Source: Oscillospiraceae bacterium
GTDB lineage: Bacteria; Bacillota; Clostridia; Oscillospirales; Oscillospiraceae
Direction of reading: 5' to 3'
Assembly: GCA_031261325.1 (NCBI GenBank)
Contig: JAISKH010000031.1
Coordinates: 1 to 39,439 of the forward strand
Length of the DNA stretch: 39,439 nucleotides
Position numbers and translations under genes: made by a program. The notes under the pieces are model-generated. The model was not told where the DNA came from. It did no database searches and saw nothing but the letters and a program-made list of their open reading frames with translations. Of the stretch, positions 32,074-39,439 are shown in pieces; the stretch's first letter is position 1; the number at the start of each line of letters is the position of its first letter.

Positions 32074-33436
32074 TATTGAAAAAATCCGCCTTATAGACAG
32101 AAGCGAATTAAGCGGCGAAAACTACTTCCAATCCCTGCTGGAAGCGGCATATAGTCGCGGCATACTGCAAGCCGCCGACGTCGAGCGGCTGCAACTCGAA
32201 TGTATCGAGCTGCTCGCGCAAAAAATCAAAAAGTACACGGGCGGCGAAAGCAGCTCCGTCCGCGTCGAAGTCGCCCAAAGCATCATGACATCAAATCTCT
32301 ACACAATCAGCCTTTTCCTCAAGTCCTACCTGTACCCCGACGAAGCGGCGGAAGCGCTCAAGGTCAGCAGCGTAAAGGAACTGTACGAGCAGGGCTGCGC
32401 GGTGATTGAAATCAAACTGAAAACCGCGAAGCGTATCCACGCGCTAATCCTGCAAAACAGCCCGAAATTCGCGACGCGCGCATATAAAACGACAATTGTC
32501 GGCGGCATGAAGAGCTTTTTCAAGAGCTACAACCCCGAATACGCGGCGCACAGCACCCACATTTCGGCGGATTACCCAACGTGTAACCCCGTCGGAAACC
32601 TCACGGGCGTTGAGTTTATCCACAAATATCTTGAATCAATATACTACGAAAACATGTTCTGCGCCAACTTCGCGTCCGCGGACACGCACCATTTATTGAG
32701 CGGGTACGACAACAACTATCGGGAACTCATCTTCAACGCCTACGAACAGGTCATAACAACCGCAATCGCCTGCAAGCTCGCGCGCCTCAACGCCAAAAGC
32801 CTGAACCTGCCCGAGACCGCCGCCGAGGATTTGCGCGTATTCCTTACGGCGCAGACAAAACCCGAGCTTGCCGCCGCAATTAAAAACGCGCACGACGAGC
32901 TGAAAGCAGAGCTGAAGATAACCAATATCCCGATGGAGCGATATACAGACCGCAGTCTGCCGATAATCGCCGACAGCATCAGCGGCGCGATAGCTTCCAA
33001 AACGCTCCGCCAAGTGCTGATAACCCCCAAATATCCCGAGCTTACGCCGAAACTTCGCGTCTCGTTCGGCAGGAAAATGGAATACAAGCAATATCGCAAA
33101 TTCGCGGAGGAGGTCGCGGACTGCCGCTATTCCTCGGACCGAATCGCGATGCTCCGCCGCGAGATACAAACCCTTGCCGACCTTGAGAACATCTTAATCG
33201 ACGTTGAGCTGTCGCCCGACGAGCTGAAAGCCGTGCTGTCAGACCGCGAGCCGCCCGAGCTTGCGGCAATCGCGAAACGCCACCTCTACGAGCCAAGCGA
33301 AGAGGACGAAGCGAGCGACGCGGAGCGTTCGTTCCGCCGGAGCTTCCGCCAATATCTCGAAACCCTCCCCCAAGAGCGGCAAAACGCAATCAACCGAATT
33401 ATCCCGACAATTGAGGTAATCGAAGAAAGGTCATAA
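32066..33436 (+). CDS. DUF6179 family protein
   Basis: A 456-aa, highly helical, soluble protein. It fits DUF6179, which is found next to DUF6323 in Clostridia. There are no obvious catalytic motifs; HHLLSGYDNNYRELIFNAYEQV in pieces near residues 215-240 is the most conserved-looking section. GGAGGA precedes the ATG at 32066. It overlaps DUF6323 and is followed 75 bp later by the ECF sigma gene on the same strand. This suggests a common regulatory unit. Function is unknown. Confidence 0.7.
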   Translation: MSSIEKIRLIDRSELSGENYFQSLLEAAYSRGILQAADVERLQLECIELLAQKIKKYTGGESSSVRVEVAQSIMTSNLYTISLFLKSYLYPDEAAEALKVSSVKELYEQGCAVIEIKLKTAKRIHALILQNSPKFATRAYKTTIVGGMKSFFKSYNPEYAAHSTHISADYPTCNPVGNLTGVEFIHKYLESIYYENMFCANFASADTHHLLSGYDNNYRELIFNAYEQVITTAIACKLARLNAKSLNLPETAAEDLRVFLTAQTKPELAAAIKNAHDELKAELKITNIPMERYTDRSLPIIADSISGAIASKTLRQVLITPKYPELTPKLRVSFGRKMEYKQYRKFAEEVADCRYSSDRIAMLRREIQTLADLENILIDVELSPDELKAVLSDREPPELAAIAKRHLYEPSEEDEASDAERSFRRSFRQYLETLPQERQNAINRIIPTIEVIEERS

Positions 33437-33511
33437 ATCGCAAAAATAACTGCCAACCTTTTCCGCGTTTCCCGCACTATATATAGTAGACCCCACAACA
33501 GGAGGCGCGTG

Positions 33512-35158
33512 ATGGATAAGTTGGCGGCTGATAAGCTCATTACCGAATACACCAAAAAGCTCTTCGGCTTCGCCCTGTCCAAAACGGGCAACATTGACGA
33601 GGCGGAGGAGCTTGCCGCGCAGACCACGCTTGAGGTGTATTCCTCACTACTACGCCGCAACGCCGTCGCGAACGTTGACGGCTACGTTTATCGCGTCGCC
33701 CGCAACGTTTACGCGCGGTTCATCGACGGAAAACGGAGGGGCGCGCACCTCTCGCTCGATGTTGACGGCATGAACGTGCGCTCCGACGAGGACTTTTTGC
33801 AGGAGCTAATCAACGGCGAAACTTATAGCCTGTTGCGCCGCGAGATTGCTTATCTGTCAAAAACGCAGCGCGAAATCGTTGTCGCGCATTACTACGACCG
33901 CCTGAATCAAAACGAAATTGCCCGCCGCCTGAACCTGTCTGTGGGGACTGTAAAGTGGCACTTGCACGAGGCAAGGAACAGCTTGAAGGAGGGCATTACA
34001 ATGAAGAGGGAACTCGGAAGTCTCGGCGTAAAGCCGATTAAATTTAACACCATGGGGCACAGCGGCTCCCCCGGGACGCTCGGCGACACGTCGTATTTTC
34101 TCGCGAAGCGGCTGACGCAGAACATCGCTTACGCCGCTTACTGGGAGCCGAAAACCGTCCGCGAGATTGCGGAGGAGCTTGGCGTGTCGCCGCTGTTTGT
34201 GGAGGACGAGGTTGCGACGCTGGAGGAATACGGCTTCATGGACCGTCTCGCGGGCGACAAGCTCCGCACGAACATTTACATAACGGAAAGTCCGTCGGCG
34301 GCGTTCGGGGACCGCACGCATGAGATTTACACGAAGTACGCGAAAATCCTCTGCGAAAAGTACGTCCCGACGCTCGTCGATTACCTGAAAAACCGCGACA
34401 ACAGCGACCTGTATATCCCTGACGACGACTTCAACCTCTTGCTCTGGTCAGTAATTCCCTACGCGATGGGTTACAAGCTGCTGACCGACAGCAACGACGG
34501 CAGCGACAAGTACCGCGTCAAGCGTCCCGACGGCGGCGACTATATCGCGTTCGCCTACGTGGAAACAGACGGAGAAACGTGGGGACGACTAAGCTACAAT
34601 ACCGCGCTCTATGCCGCGTGCGGCAACATGACAAGCGGCTCGGCAAAGGACTACCCGCAAGCGTCGTGGCAGCTCGACACCTATTACGACGGGCGCACGG
34701 GCAATTGGGTCAACCACAAGGCGGAGGACTTCGACTACCTGTACGAGTTTTTCACGGGCAGGATTGACAAAACGGACACGAACATCGACAAATTCAGGCG
34801 ACTGTACGAAAAGGGCTACCTCGCTTCCGACGACACGGTGAACCTGATAGTAGTCGGCTTCAACGAAAAAACATGGAAGCAGGACACCGACTTAATAATG
34901 AATCTGCCCGGCATGACCGACGAGCTGCGCGCAATCGGCGCGGAGCTTGACCGTGAGATTTACGAGCTGGACGCACCGCTGTTCCCCGCGCATATGCAGG
35001 AGCTGTGCCGCGCGTGGTCAACGGATTGCCTGTCCAATAACGCGACGCGCACGCGCGTTCTGGAGCAGCTGCTAATATCCGGCGTGCTCACATTGCCGTC
35101 GGAAAACCGCAAAAACGGACTGTGCACACTAATGTTCTGCGACCAACTCCCTAAATAA
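33512..35158 (+). CDS. ECF-type sigma factor with long C-terminal extension
   Basis: A 548-aa protein. Residues 1-165 are a sigma-70 family ECF sigma factor: sigma2 region about 10-75 (KLFGFALSKTGNIDEAEELAAQTTLEV) and sigma4 HTH at about 115-165 (LSKTQREIVVAHYYDRLNQNEIARRLNLSVGTVKWHLHEAR in pieces). A second helix-turn-helix, winged-helix-like, lies at about 205-255 (YWEPKTVREIAEELGVSPLFVEDEVATLEEYGFM in pieces), followed by about 290 residues of unrecognised alpha/beta sequence. The extension could act as a ligand sensor or anti-sigma domain. ATG at 33512 is preceded by AGGAGG; a GTG one codon earlier is too close. No clear sigma-A promoter is seen, which would fit self-regulation. Confidence 0.8.
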   Translation: MDKLAADKLITEYTKKLFGFALSKTGNIDEAEELAAQTTLEVYSSLLRRNAVANVDGYVYRVARNVYARFIDGKRRGAHLSLDVDGMNVRSDEDFLQELINGETYSLLRREIAYLSKTQREIVVAHYYDRLNQNEIARRLNLSVGTVKWHLHEARNSLKEGITMKRELGSLGVKPIKFNTMGHSGSPGTLGDTSYFLAKRLTQNIAYAAYWEPKTVREIAEELGVSPLFVEDEVATLEEYGFMDRLAGDKLRTNIYITESPSAAFGDRTHEIYTKYAKILCEKYVPTLVDYLKNRDNSDLYIPDDDFNLLLWSVIPYAMGYKLLTDSNDGSDKYRVKRPDGGDYIAFAYVETDGETWGRLSYNTALYAACGNMTSGSAKDYPQASWQLDTYYDGRTGNWVNHKAEDFDYLYEFFTGRIDKTDTNIDKFRRLYEKGYLASDDTVNLIVVGFNEKTWKQDTDLIMNLPGMTDELRAIGAELDREIYELDAPLFPAHMQELCRAWSTDCLSNNATRTRVLEQLLISGVLTLPSENRKNGLCTLMFCDQLPK

Positions 35159-35170
35159 CAAACCGCAAAA

Positions 35171-35196
35171 ACAAGCCCGCCATCAGGCGGGCTTGT
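35171..35196. terminator. Terminator between the sigma gene and mobA
   Basis: ACAAGCCCGCC (35171-35181), ATCA, GGCGGGCTTGT (35186-35196) is an 11-bp stem. T-rich DNA follows on the minus strand, so it ends the mobA transcript best, but can also act on the sigma gene. Confidence 0.85.
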
Positions 35197-35203
35197 CGCA
35201 TAT

Positions 35204-35779
35204 TCACATATCACGCGTAAGCCGCTCATAGTCCTCGGGACGGTTCACATTAACGAGCAAATCAGTCGTCCAAGCGTCGCCGAGTTCCGACGGCGCGATA
35301 AATCTCGCGTCCACGCGATGCAGGAAGTCCGTCATTTTCTGCTCACCGTTTTCCAATGACCGCGCAAGCTCCGCCAGCAGCGTTTTCCGATAGTAGCCGA
35401 ACAGCGGCTCAAGCTTGCCGTCCTCGCGCCGAATAACGATTGCGTCCGCGCCGCCCGAGAGTGAAATGAGTCGCAGAGCCGCGCCCGCCGTCGCGAGCGG
35501 CAAATCCGCCGCCAGCAGGAACACGCCCTCGTCCTGCGCGGCAAGCAACCCCGCGTGCAGTCCCGCCATAGGACCCAACCCGGGGTAAACATCGGTCACG
35601 CGCGCAACACTAAGCTCCGCAAGCCGCTCCGTCTCCGCGACGCTGAGCAGCACGTCGAAGTCGGGCGAAAACCGCTCAATCGCCGAACGCAGCAGCGACA
35701 TTCCGCGGAACTCCAACTCAAGCTTGTCGCGCCCCATGCGCCGACTTTTCCCGCCCGCCAGAATAACAACCGTAGGCAA
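35204..35779 (-). CDS. mobA: Molybdenum cofactor guanylyltransferase
   Basis: A 191-aa nucleotidyltransferase that adds GMP to molybdopterin to make the guanine dinucleotide cofactor. The signature LAGGKSRRMGRDK is at the N-terminus; the segment YPGLGPMAGLHAGL and LAADLPLA (metal-binding Asp) follow, and NVNRPEDY is at the C-terminus. The TTG at 35779 is preferred: GGAGG lies 11 bp upstream, and the ATG at 35812 overlaps the -10 box and cannot be translated. No other molybdopterin gene or molybdoenzyme is in the window. Confidence 0.87.
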   Translation of the reverse strand: MPTVVILAGGKSRRMGRDKLELEFRGMSLLRSAIERFSPDFDVLLSVAETERLAELSVARVTDVYPGLGPMAGLHAGLLAAQDEGVFLLAADLPLATAGAALRLISLSGGADAIVIRREDGKLEPLFGYYRKTLLAELARSLENGEQKMTDFLHRVDARFIAPSELGDAWTTDLLVNVNRPEDYERLTRDM

Positions 35780-35810
35780 ACAATCACCGACCTCCGTGTA
35801 GGATATAAAC

Positions 35811-35839
35811 ATTATAGGCGGTTCCGCGCCGCAATGCAA
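35811..35839 (-). promoter_or_regulatory. Promoter of mobA
   Basis: On the minus strand TTGCAT (35834-35839) and TATAAT (35811-35816) are 17 bp apart. It lies after the spoIIID terminator, so mobA has its own transcript. Confidence 0.75.
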
Positions 35840-35916
35840 GCCCGAGTCTTGCTTAAATCGCGGTGTGAATGTAAGCGAAAATTGCAACCGACTAAAATGT
35901 TCTGCAAAAAGCGCAG

Positions 35917-35934
35917 GGGACGCGTTAGCGTCCC
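35917..35934 (-). terminator. Terminator of spoIIID
   Basis: GGGACGC (35917-35923), GTTA, GCGTCCC (35928-35934) pair perfectly; on the minus strand TTTTT follows after a short GC stretch. It lies 6 bp after the spoIIID stop. Confidence 0.55.
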
Positions 35935-35940
35935 GCCGTG

Positions 35941-36198
35941 TCAGCTTTTCTTTTGCGCGCTGTACTTCTCCTTCGTCGCCAACCCGCCGCGAATGTGCCG
36001 CTCGGACTTGTTGAAATCCAGTACCTCCTTGACCTGCAAGTAAAGCGGGCGGTTAATCTGCTCCAGTCGCTCCGATAGGTCTTTATGTACGGTACTCTTG
36101 CTAATCCCGAACTTCCTTGCCGCCGCCCGCACCGTCGCGCGGCTTTCTATGATGTACGCCGCCAAGTCACAGGCGCGTTCTTCGATGTTCATTTTCAA
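35941..36198 (-). CDS. spoIIID: Sporulation transcriptional regulator SpoIIID
   Basis: An 85-aa DNA-binding regulator of mother-cell gene expression during sporulation. YIIESRATVRAAARKFGISKSTVHKDL is the helix-turn-helix (in pieces, residues 18-43) and RHIRGGLATKEKY is the signature basic C-terminal part. The TTG at 36198 is chosen because GGGAG lies 8 bp upstream; ATG 36192 is the alternative. In the endospore formers this gene is under SigE; a CATAATC about 70 bp upstream could be a SigE -10, which is weak evidence. The gene runs out of the right arm of the inverted duplication: its first 38 codons are in the arm and the rest are single-copy. Confidence 0.93.
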   Translation of the reverse strand: MKMNIEERACDLAAYIIESRATVRAAARKFGISKSTVHKDLSERLEQINRPLYLQVKEVLDFNKSERHIRGGLATKEKYSAQKKS

Positions 36199-36299
36199 TA
36201 ACATCACTCCCGCAATAGTCTACTGAACTATATGCGCGGTCGCACGGGATTATGAGGTGCGCGCGAGCGGGTATGGAGAGGCGGGTTTAGCAAATGGTT
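36086..36299. repeat. spoIIID: Right arm of the 215-bp inverted duplication
   Basis: Inverted copy of 17071-17286. The arm holds the upstream region and the first part of spoIIID. Outside the arm (from 36300) lies the restriction-modification locus; inside lies the spoIIID 3' end. Outside sequence shows no similarity between the two sites. Confidence 0.9.
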
Positions 36300-36412
36300 T
36301 TCTCGACAAAAGTGCATAAATAATGAAGTAATTGTGAATGAAATGCTCATATCATTCCCCCATATTCAACATCCGCGAAACCATGTGCCGCTCAAAAACA
36401 CAACAATTAGTA

Positions 36413-36441
36413 TTGCAATCACGTCGATACCGATATATAAT
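36413..36441 (+). promoter_or_regulatory. Promoter of the DpnII-like operon
   Basis: TTGCAA (36413-36418) and TATAAT (36436-36441) are 17 bp apart, 32 bp before the methylase ATG. Confidence 0.75.
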
Positions 36442-36472
36442 GTATCAGATACCTTTCGGGAGGCGAACGCAA

Positions 36473-37357
36473 ATGGCAGTCAAACCTTTTCTCAAATGGG
36501 CGGGCGGCAAGGGGCAGCTCTTGGGTGCAATCCGCGCGAAGTATCCTGCCGAGCTTGGAGCGGATGTGACGAAATACGCTGAGCCGTTTGTCGGCGGCGG
36601 AGCTGTGCTGTTTGACATTTTGGAGTCCTACCGACTGAACGAGATTTACATCTCCGACATCAACCGCGAGTTGATTCTCACATATACAACGCTCAGTGAT
36701 AACGCGGACGCGCTCATAGCCGCGCTCAGCGACATGGAGCGCGCATATTTGTCTGCCAGCGAGGAAGCGCGCAAGGCGATGTATTACGCAAAGCGCGATA
36801 GGTTCAACGCCCTGAAAACCGAACGGAGCGAGAGTGTTGAGCTTGCCGCGCTGTTTGTTTTTCTCAATAAAACCTGCTTCAATGGGCTGTACCGCGTCAA
36901 CGCAAAAGGCGCGTTCAATGTGCCGCAGGGAAGCTATCGAAACCCGACGATTTGCGACGCGGACAACCTCCGCGCCGTGTCGGAGAAATTGCAAGGCGTG
37001 ACGATTGTCTGCGGCGACTACGCGCTCTCGCGCGGTTTTATTGACGAGCATACGTTCGCGTATTTCGACCCACCATACCGCCCTCTGACTGCGACATCGA
37101 GCTTCACGGCATACTCGCAGGACGGCTTCGGCGACGCGGAGCAGACGGAGCTTGCGCGGTTTATCGACGAGATGACCGAGCGCGGCGCGTGGGTGGTGGC
37201 GAGCAACTCCGACCCGAAGAATGCAGATGAGAATGACGATTTTTTTGACAGACTGTATAGGCGGCATACGATTACACGCATTGACGCGACGCGCGCAATC
37301 AATTCGATTAGCAGCGGACGTGGACGGGTAAGCGAGTTGCTGATTGCAAGGGGATAA
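36473..37357 (+). CDS. DNA adenine methylase (Dam/DpnM type, GATC)
   Basis: A 294-aa N6-adenine methyltransferase of the alpha class. KWAGGKGQLL (8-17) and PFVGGGAVLF (38-47) form the S-adenosylmethionine site, and YFDPPY (catalytic DPPY at 199-202) is the active site. LNKTCFNGLYRVN is a hallmark of the Dam/DpnM group. It protects host GATC sites. GGGAGG lies 9 bp before the ATG at 36473; earlier in-frame starts are in the promoter. It is the first gene of the operon; its stop is 6 bp from the next start. Confidence 0.93.
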   Translation: MAVKPFLKWAGGKGQLLGAIRAKYPAELGADVTKYAEPFVGGGAVLFDILESYRLNEIYISDINRELILTYTTLSDNADALIAALSDMERAYLSASEEARKAMYYAKRDRFNALKTERSESVELAALFVFLNKTCFNGLYRVNAKGAFNVPQGSYRNPTICDADNLRAVSEKLQGVTIVCGDYALSRGFIDEHTFAYFDPPYRPLTATSSFTAYSQDGFGDAEQTELARFIDEMTERGAWVVASNSDPKNADENDDFFDRLYRRHTITRIDATRAINSISSGRGRVSELLIARG

Positions 37358-37363
37358 TTGATA

Positions 37364-38158
37364 ATGAGTAAAGTAAATCTTTATTTGCCTGTGTACCAAA
37401 ATCTCGAACGAGAGGTAATTGAACTTACTAATTCTATACACTTTTGCGATGAGCAACTTGAAGTATTTTCTGTTAAGATTGGGGAGTTGCTGTTTCGATG
37501 TTGTGTTGAAGTTGAATCTATATCAAAAGAGTTGTTTAACATTCAATTTAACATTGGAGATAAGCATAAGATTGGGAAAGCAAAAAACATTGAGTGCGGA
37601 TTCCACGGAGATGGAGAATGGAAAAAGAAAGACAAAAGTGGCAACTTGAAGCTCCAAATACTATATTTTGATTATTATTGCATCGATTATTTGGATAGTA
37701 TATGGAATCTGTGTGTAAAAACTGTAAGCATAAGCTGTAGTAATATGTTCTTTGATTCGGCGGAAAACAAAAGTTTCTGCCCATTATCTGAAGAAGAACG
37801 GACAGCTGACTATGTTCCGCAGAAGAATCAGCTTGGCGGTTGGCTAAAGTCGTATCAGGCGATTAAGCACTCGCGCGCTAAGAACCTAAAGCAAGGGAAT
37901 TTATATCATTTGATTCGTGCTTTGGCAGCATTATATTTGCTAAACACAATATATGATAATAATGGCTACAAGGATTATCTTCATTTAGAAGATAGCAAGT
38001 TGACAGAGCACAAGAATTTTGGTTCAAAGATTTTTTACAATAAAAGTTCCGGAACAGCCCAAACAACTGTTTGCAGTTGCAGCACTAAACAATGGAACGG
38101 AGTATGCCGCCAATGCGTAACTTCACCAACTGGCTCTCGCGTTTTCGCGGGAGCATAG
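37364..38158 (+). CDS. HEPN-like protein inside the RM operon, 3' end frameshifted
   Basis: The frame encodes 264 aa, soluble, AT-rich and mainly helical. Residues about 20-50 (CDEQLEVFSVKIGELLFRCCVEVESISKEL in pieces) and WLKSYQAIKHSR with NLYHLIRALAALYLLNTIY resemble a HEPN-type helical bundle found in defence-linked genes (W-x-x-Y-x-x-x-KH-x-R). The last 39 codons read as non-protein (TVCSCSTKQWNGVCRQC). Dropping one T from the run of six at 38031-38036 instead gives FTIKVPEQPKQLFAVAALNNGTEYAANA and a stop at 38118-38120, overlapping the DpnII-like start. That is probably the true end. AGGGG lies 10 bp before the ATG. Confidence 0.55.
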   Translation: MSKVNLYLPVYQNLEREVIELTNSIHFCDEQLEVFSVKIGELLFRCCVEVESISKELFNIQFNIGDKHKIGKAKNIECGFHGDGEWKKKDKSGNLKLQILYFDYYCIDYLDSIWNLCVKTVSISCSNMFFDSAENKSFCPLSEEERTADYVPQKNQLGGWLKSYQAIKHSRAKNLKQGNLYHLIRALAALYLLNTIYDNNGYKDYLHLEDSKLTEHKNFGSKIFYNKSSGTAQTTVCSCSTKQWNGVCRQCVTSPTGSRVFAGA

Positions 38159-38970
38159 CCGATTACGGCTACTACATTGACTTTGCCAAAGTTCACCGCA
38201 ACGTGGACGCAGTTAAGGTCGAGTTGAACATACTCAACTCACTTATTGGCTCGGCGAATATTGAGTCGGATTTTGACGCGCTTGTAGCGAAGTATCCGGA
38301 AACGCTGAAATGTGTGCCGCTCTTGCTTGCCGTGCGTGAGCGCGAGATTTACGCTATTGATGCTGACGGAGAGTTCCGCTATAACTTTACGAAACCGAAT
38401 CAAACGCCCGCGCAGTACAGAGAGTTTATGCGGAAAACAGGACTGTTTGATTTAATGTCAAAGCACATCGTCAGCAACTTGGTTGACTACGCGACAGGCG
38501 TGGAAACCGGACTTGACAGCAACGGACGCAAGAATCGCGGCGGTCACCTTATGGAAAACCTCGTTGAGTCGCACCTTATAAAGTCCGGTTTTGTGAGTGG
38601 TGAAACCTACTGGAAAGAAATGAAAATCGGTGACATCGAGAGCAAGTGGAACATTGACTTGTCCGCGTTGACAAATCAGGGTAAGACGGTGAAGCGGTTT
38701 GATTTCGTCGTTAAAACTGAGAGTACGATATATGCGATTGAGTGCAACTTTTACGCGAGCAGCGGCTCAAAACTTAATGAAACTGCCCGTAGTTATAAGA
38801 ATATTGCCATTGAAGCGCGTGACGTTGACGGTTTTGCGTTCGTGTGGTTTACCGACGGAAAGGGTTGGAATGACGCTCGGCGCAATCTTGAAGAAACATT
38901 TGACGCTATGGAGCATTTGTATAACATTGACGATATTGAAAGCGGTGTAATGAATGAGATATTCATATAA
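38113..38970 (+). CDS. DpnII/MboI-family type II restriction endonuclease
   Basis: A 285-aa endonuclease, close to the length of DpnII. The N-terminal FTNWLSRFRGSIADYGYYIDFAKV, the central RKTGLFDLMSKHI and the GGHLMENLVES segment are typical of the DpnII/MboI family; FDFVVK followed by IYAIECNFYASSGSKLNE carries the PD-(D/E)xK-like metal site. The target is GATC. The ATG at 38113 is chosen because it gives the family's usual start (MRNFTNW), and GGAG lies about 12 bp upstream. It overlaps the stop of the frame-corrected HEPN-like gene (38118-38120), which implies translational coupling. It is partner to the Dam-type methylase upstream. Confidence 0.93.
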   Translation: MRNFTNWLSRFRGSIADYGYYIDFAKVHRNVDAVKVELNILNSLIGSANIESDFDALVAKYPETLKCVPLLLAVREREIYAIDADGEFRYNFTKPNQTPAQYREFMRKTGLFDLMSKHIVSNLVDYATGVETGLDSNGRKNRGGHLMENLVESHLIKSGFVSGETYWKEMKIGDIESKWNIDLSALTNQGKTVKRFDFVVKTESTIYAIECNFYASSGSKLNETARSYKNIAIEARDVDGFAFVWFTDGKGWNDARRNLEETFDAMEHLYNIDDIESGVMNEIFI

Positions 38971-38982
38971 AGGGAGTAGTAT

Positions 38983-39439
38983 ATGCCTGAATATGAAGTT
39001 GAATTATTCTTTAGCAATATTGGAGAGCGCAACGCAGTAAGAATGCGGGTTGTAGACAAGCTGTCTAAGGAGTTTCCCGGCGCAGGGAAAGAGGAACTTG
39101 CTTCGAGATATAAATACTTTGTTGAAAAACTTAGCGACGGAAAACGGATTTATCTACGCAGACCGGCGTATCTACATAATGGATTTGACTTCGTTGTTCA
39201 CGTTGAAGGCGTGAATTTCAATCCTAACGGAAAACGAAGAAGTAATCCGTCACACGAAGACATAATTACTGACCTCAAGATAAAATTCTTAGAGAATCAG
39301 ATTCTGTATAATAAACTTTTCAGTTTATGCGCGGCATTTTTACTTGTGAATTGGAACTTAAAGATGCGCCTTTGGATAATATTAATTTCAAAAGCGGCTT
39401 TCCGTGCGACTTAATACTCGCTGTGTTGAAGTGGCTCTT
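38983..39439 (+). CDS. Unknown RM-linked protein, frameshifted and cut by the window
   Basis: A GGGAG precedes the ATG at 38983, 12 bp after the endonuclease, so it belongs to the same operon. The first 115 residues look soluble and basic (YKYFVEKLSDGKRIYLRRPAYLHNGFDF in pieces). From 39327 the reading in this frame becomes hydrophobic and stops at 39414. Adding one T to the run of five at 39344-39348 instead continues as FTCELELKDAPLDNINFKSGFPCDLILAVLKWLF to the window edge, which looks protein-like. The gene is therefore longer than seen. I do not recognise the family; it may be a third protein of the GATC system or a regulator. Confidence 0.5.

Noticed and set aside
1-39439. CRISPR arrays, tRNA and rRNA genes
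   Set aside because: No spaced direct repeats of CRISPR size, no tRNA-like cloverleaf or rRNA sequence was recognised by eye in the gaps; a covariance-model scan was not possible.

Overview
The window looks like chromosomal DNA of a spore-forming, anaerobic, Gram-positive bacterium of the class Clostridia with fairly GC-rich coding sequence. Support: an intact spoIIID-type sporulation regulator, a DivIVA-like coiled-coil protein, two oxygen-sensitive glycyl radical enzymes, an enoate-reductase-type flavoenzyme, strong purine-rich ribosome binding sites, and many sigma-A promoters of the TTGACA/17/TATAAT type. No rRNA, tRNA or CRISPR array was seen.

Layout. (1) 0.2-3.6 kb: a FIST sensor gene followed by a hybrid histidine kinase with two receivers. 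(2) 3.7-6.8 kb, minus strand: a tightly packed operon prs-pth-yigZ-polysaccharide deacetylase with ATGA overlaps. (3) 6.9-12.0 kb: a cupin, a zinc-ribbon membrane protein, two small unknown proteins, a Nudix + DEAD-box helicase pair, and a DUF362 protein. (4) 12.1-22.4 kb: anaerobic metabolism. A glycyl radical enzyme (GRE1) and an FadH/BaiCD-like reductase form one operon; a second glycyl radical enzyme (GRE2), a short-chain dehydrogenase and a nitroreductase follow. No GRE activase is present. (5) 22.5-24.1 kb: a decayed mobile element, with a recombinase C-terminal remnant, an HTH_16-type gene, iteron-like repeats and a repressor-like gene. (6) 24.3-31.3 kb, minus strand: a probable operon coding a ParE-like subunit, a two-TM PLD-like protein, a ParC-like subunit, a transglutaminase-fold lipoprotein lacking its catalytic Cys, and a DivIVA-like protein. 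(7) 31.4-35.2 kb: a promoter lying between nested inverted repeats, then DUF6323, DUF6179 and an ECF-type sigma factor with a long C-terminal extension. (8) 35.2-36.2 kb: mobA and spoIIID. (9) 36.4 kb to the end: an AT-richer DpnII-like (GATC) restriction-modification operon with an inserted HEPN-like gene.

The most striking structure is an inverted duplication. About 215 bp at 17.07-17.29 kb repeat, in opposite orientation, the upstream region and 5' third of spoIIID at 36.09-36.30 kb. The intact spoIIID 3' end lies inside the 19-kb interval, so recombination between the arms would invert the interval and give spoIIID the other head and promoter region. The three coding differences between the arms are all synonymous. 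Other points for a second look are a 21-bp palindromic operator covering a complete sigma-A promoter (17.0 kb), nested inverted repeats around the DUF6323 promoter (31.45-31.54 kb), and three probable single-base frameshifts (16.8, 38.03 and 39.34 kb).
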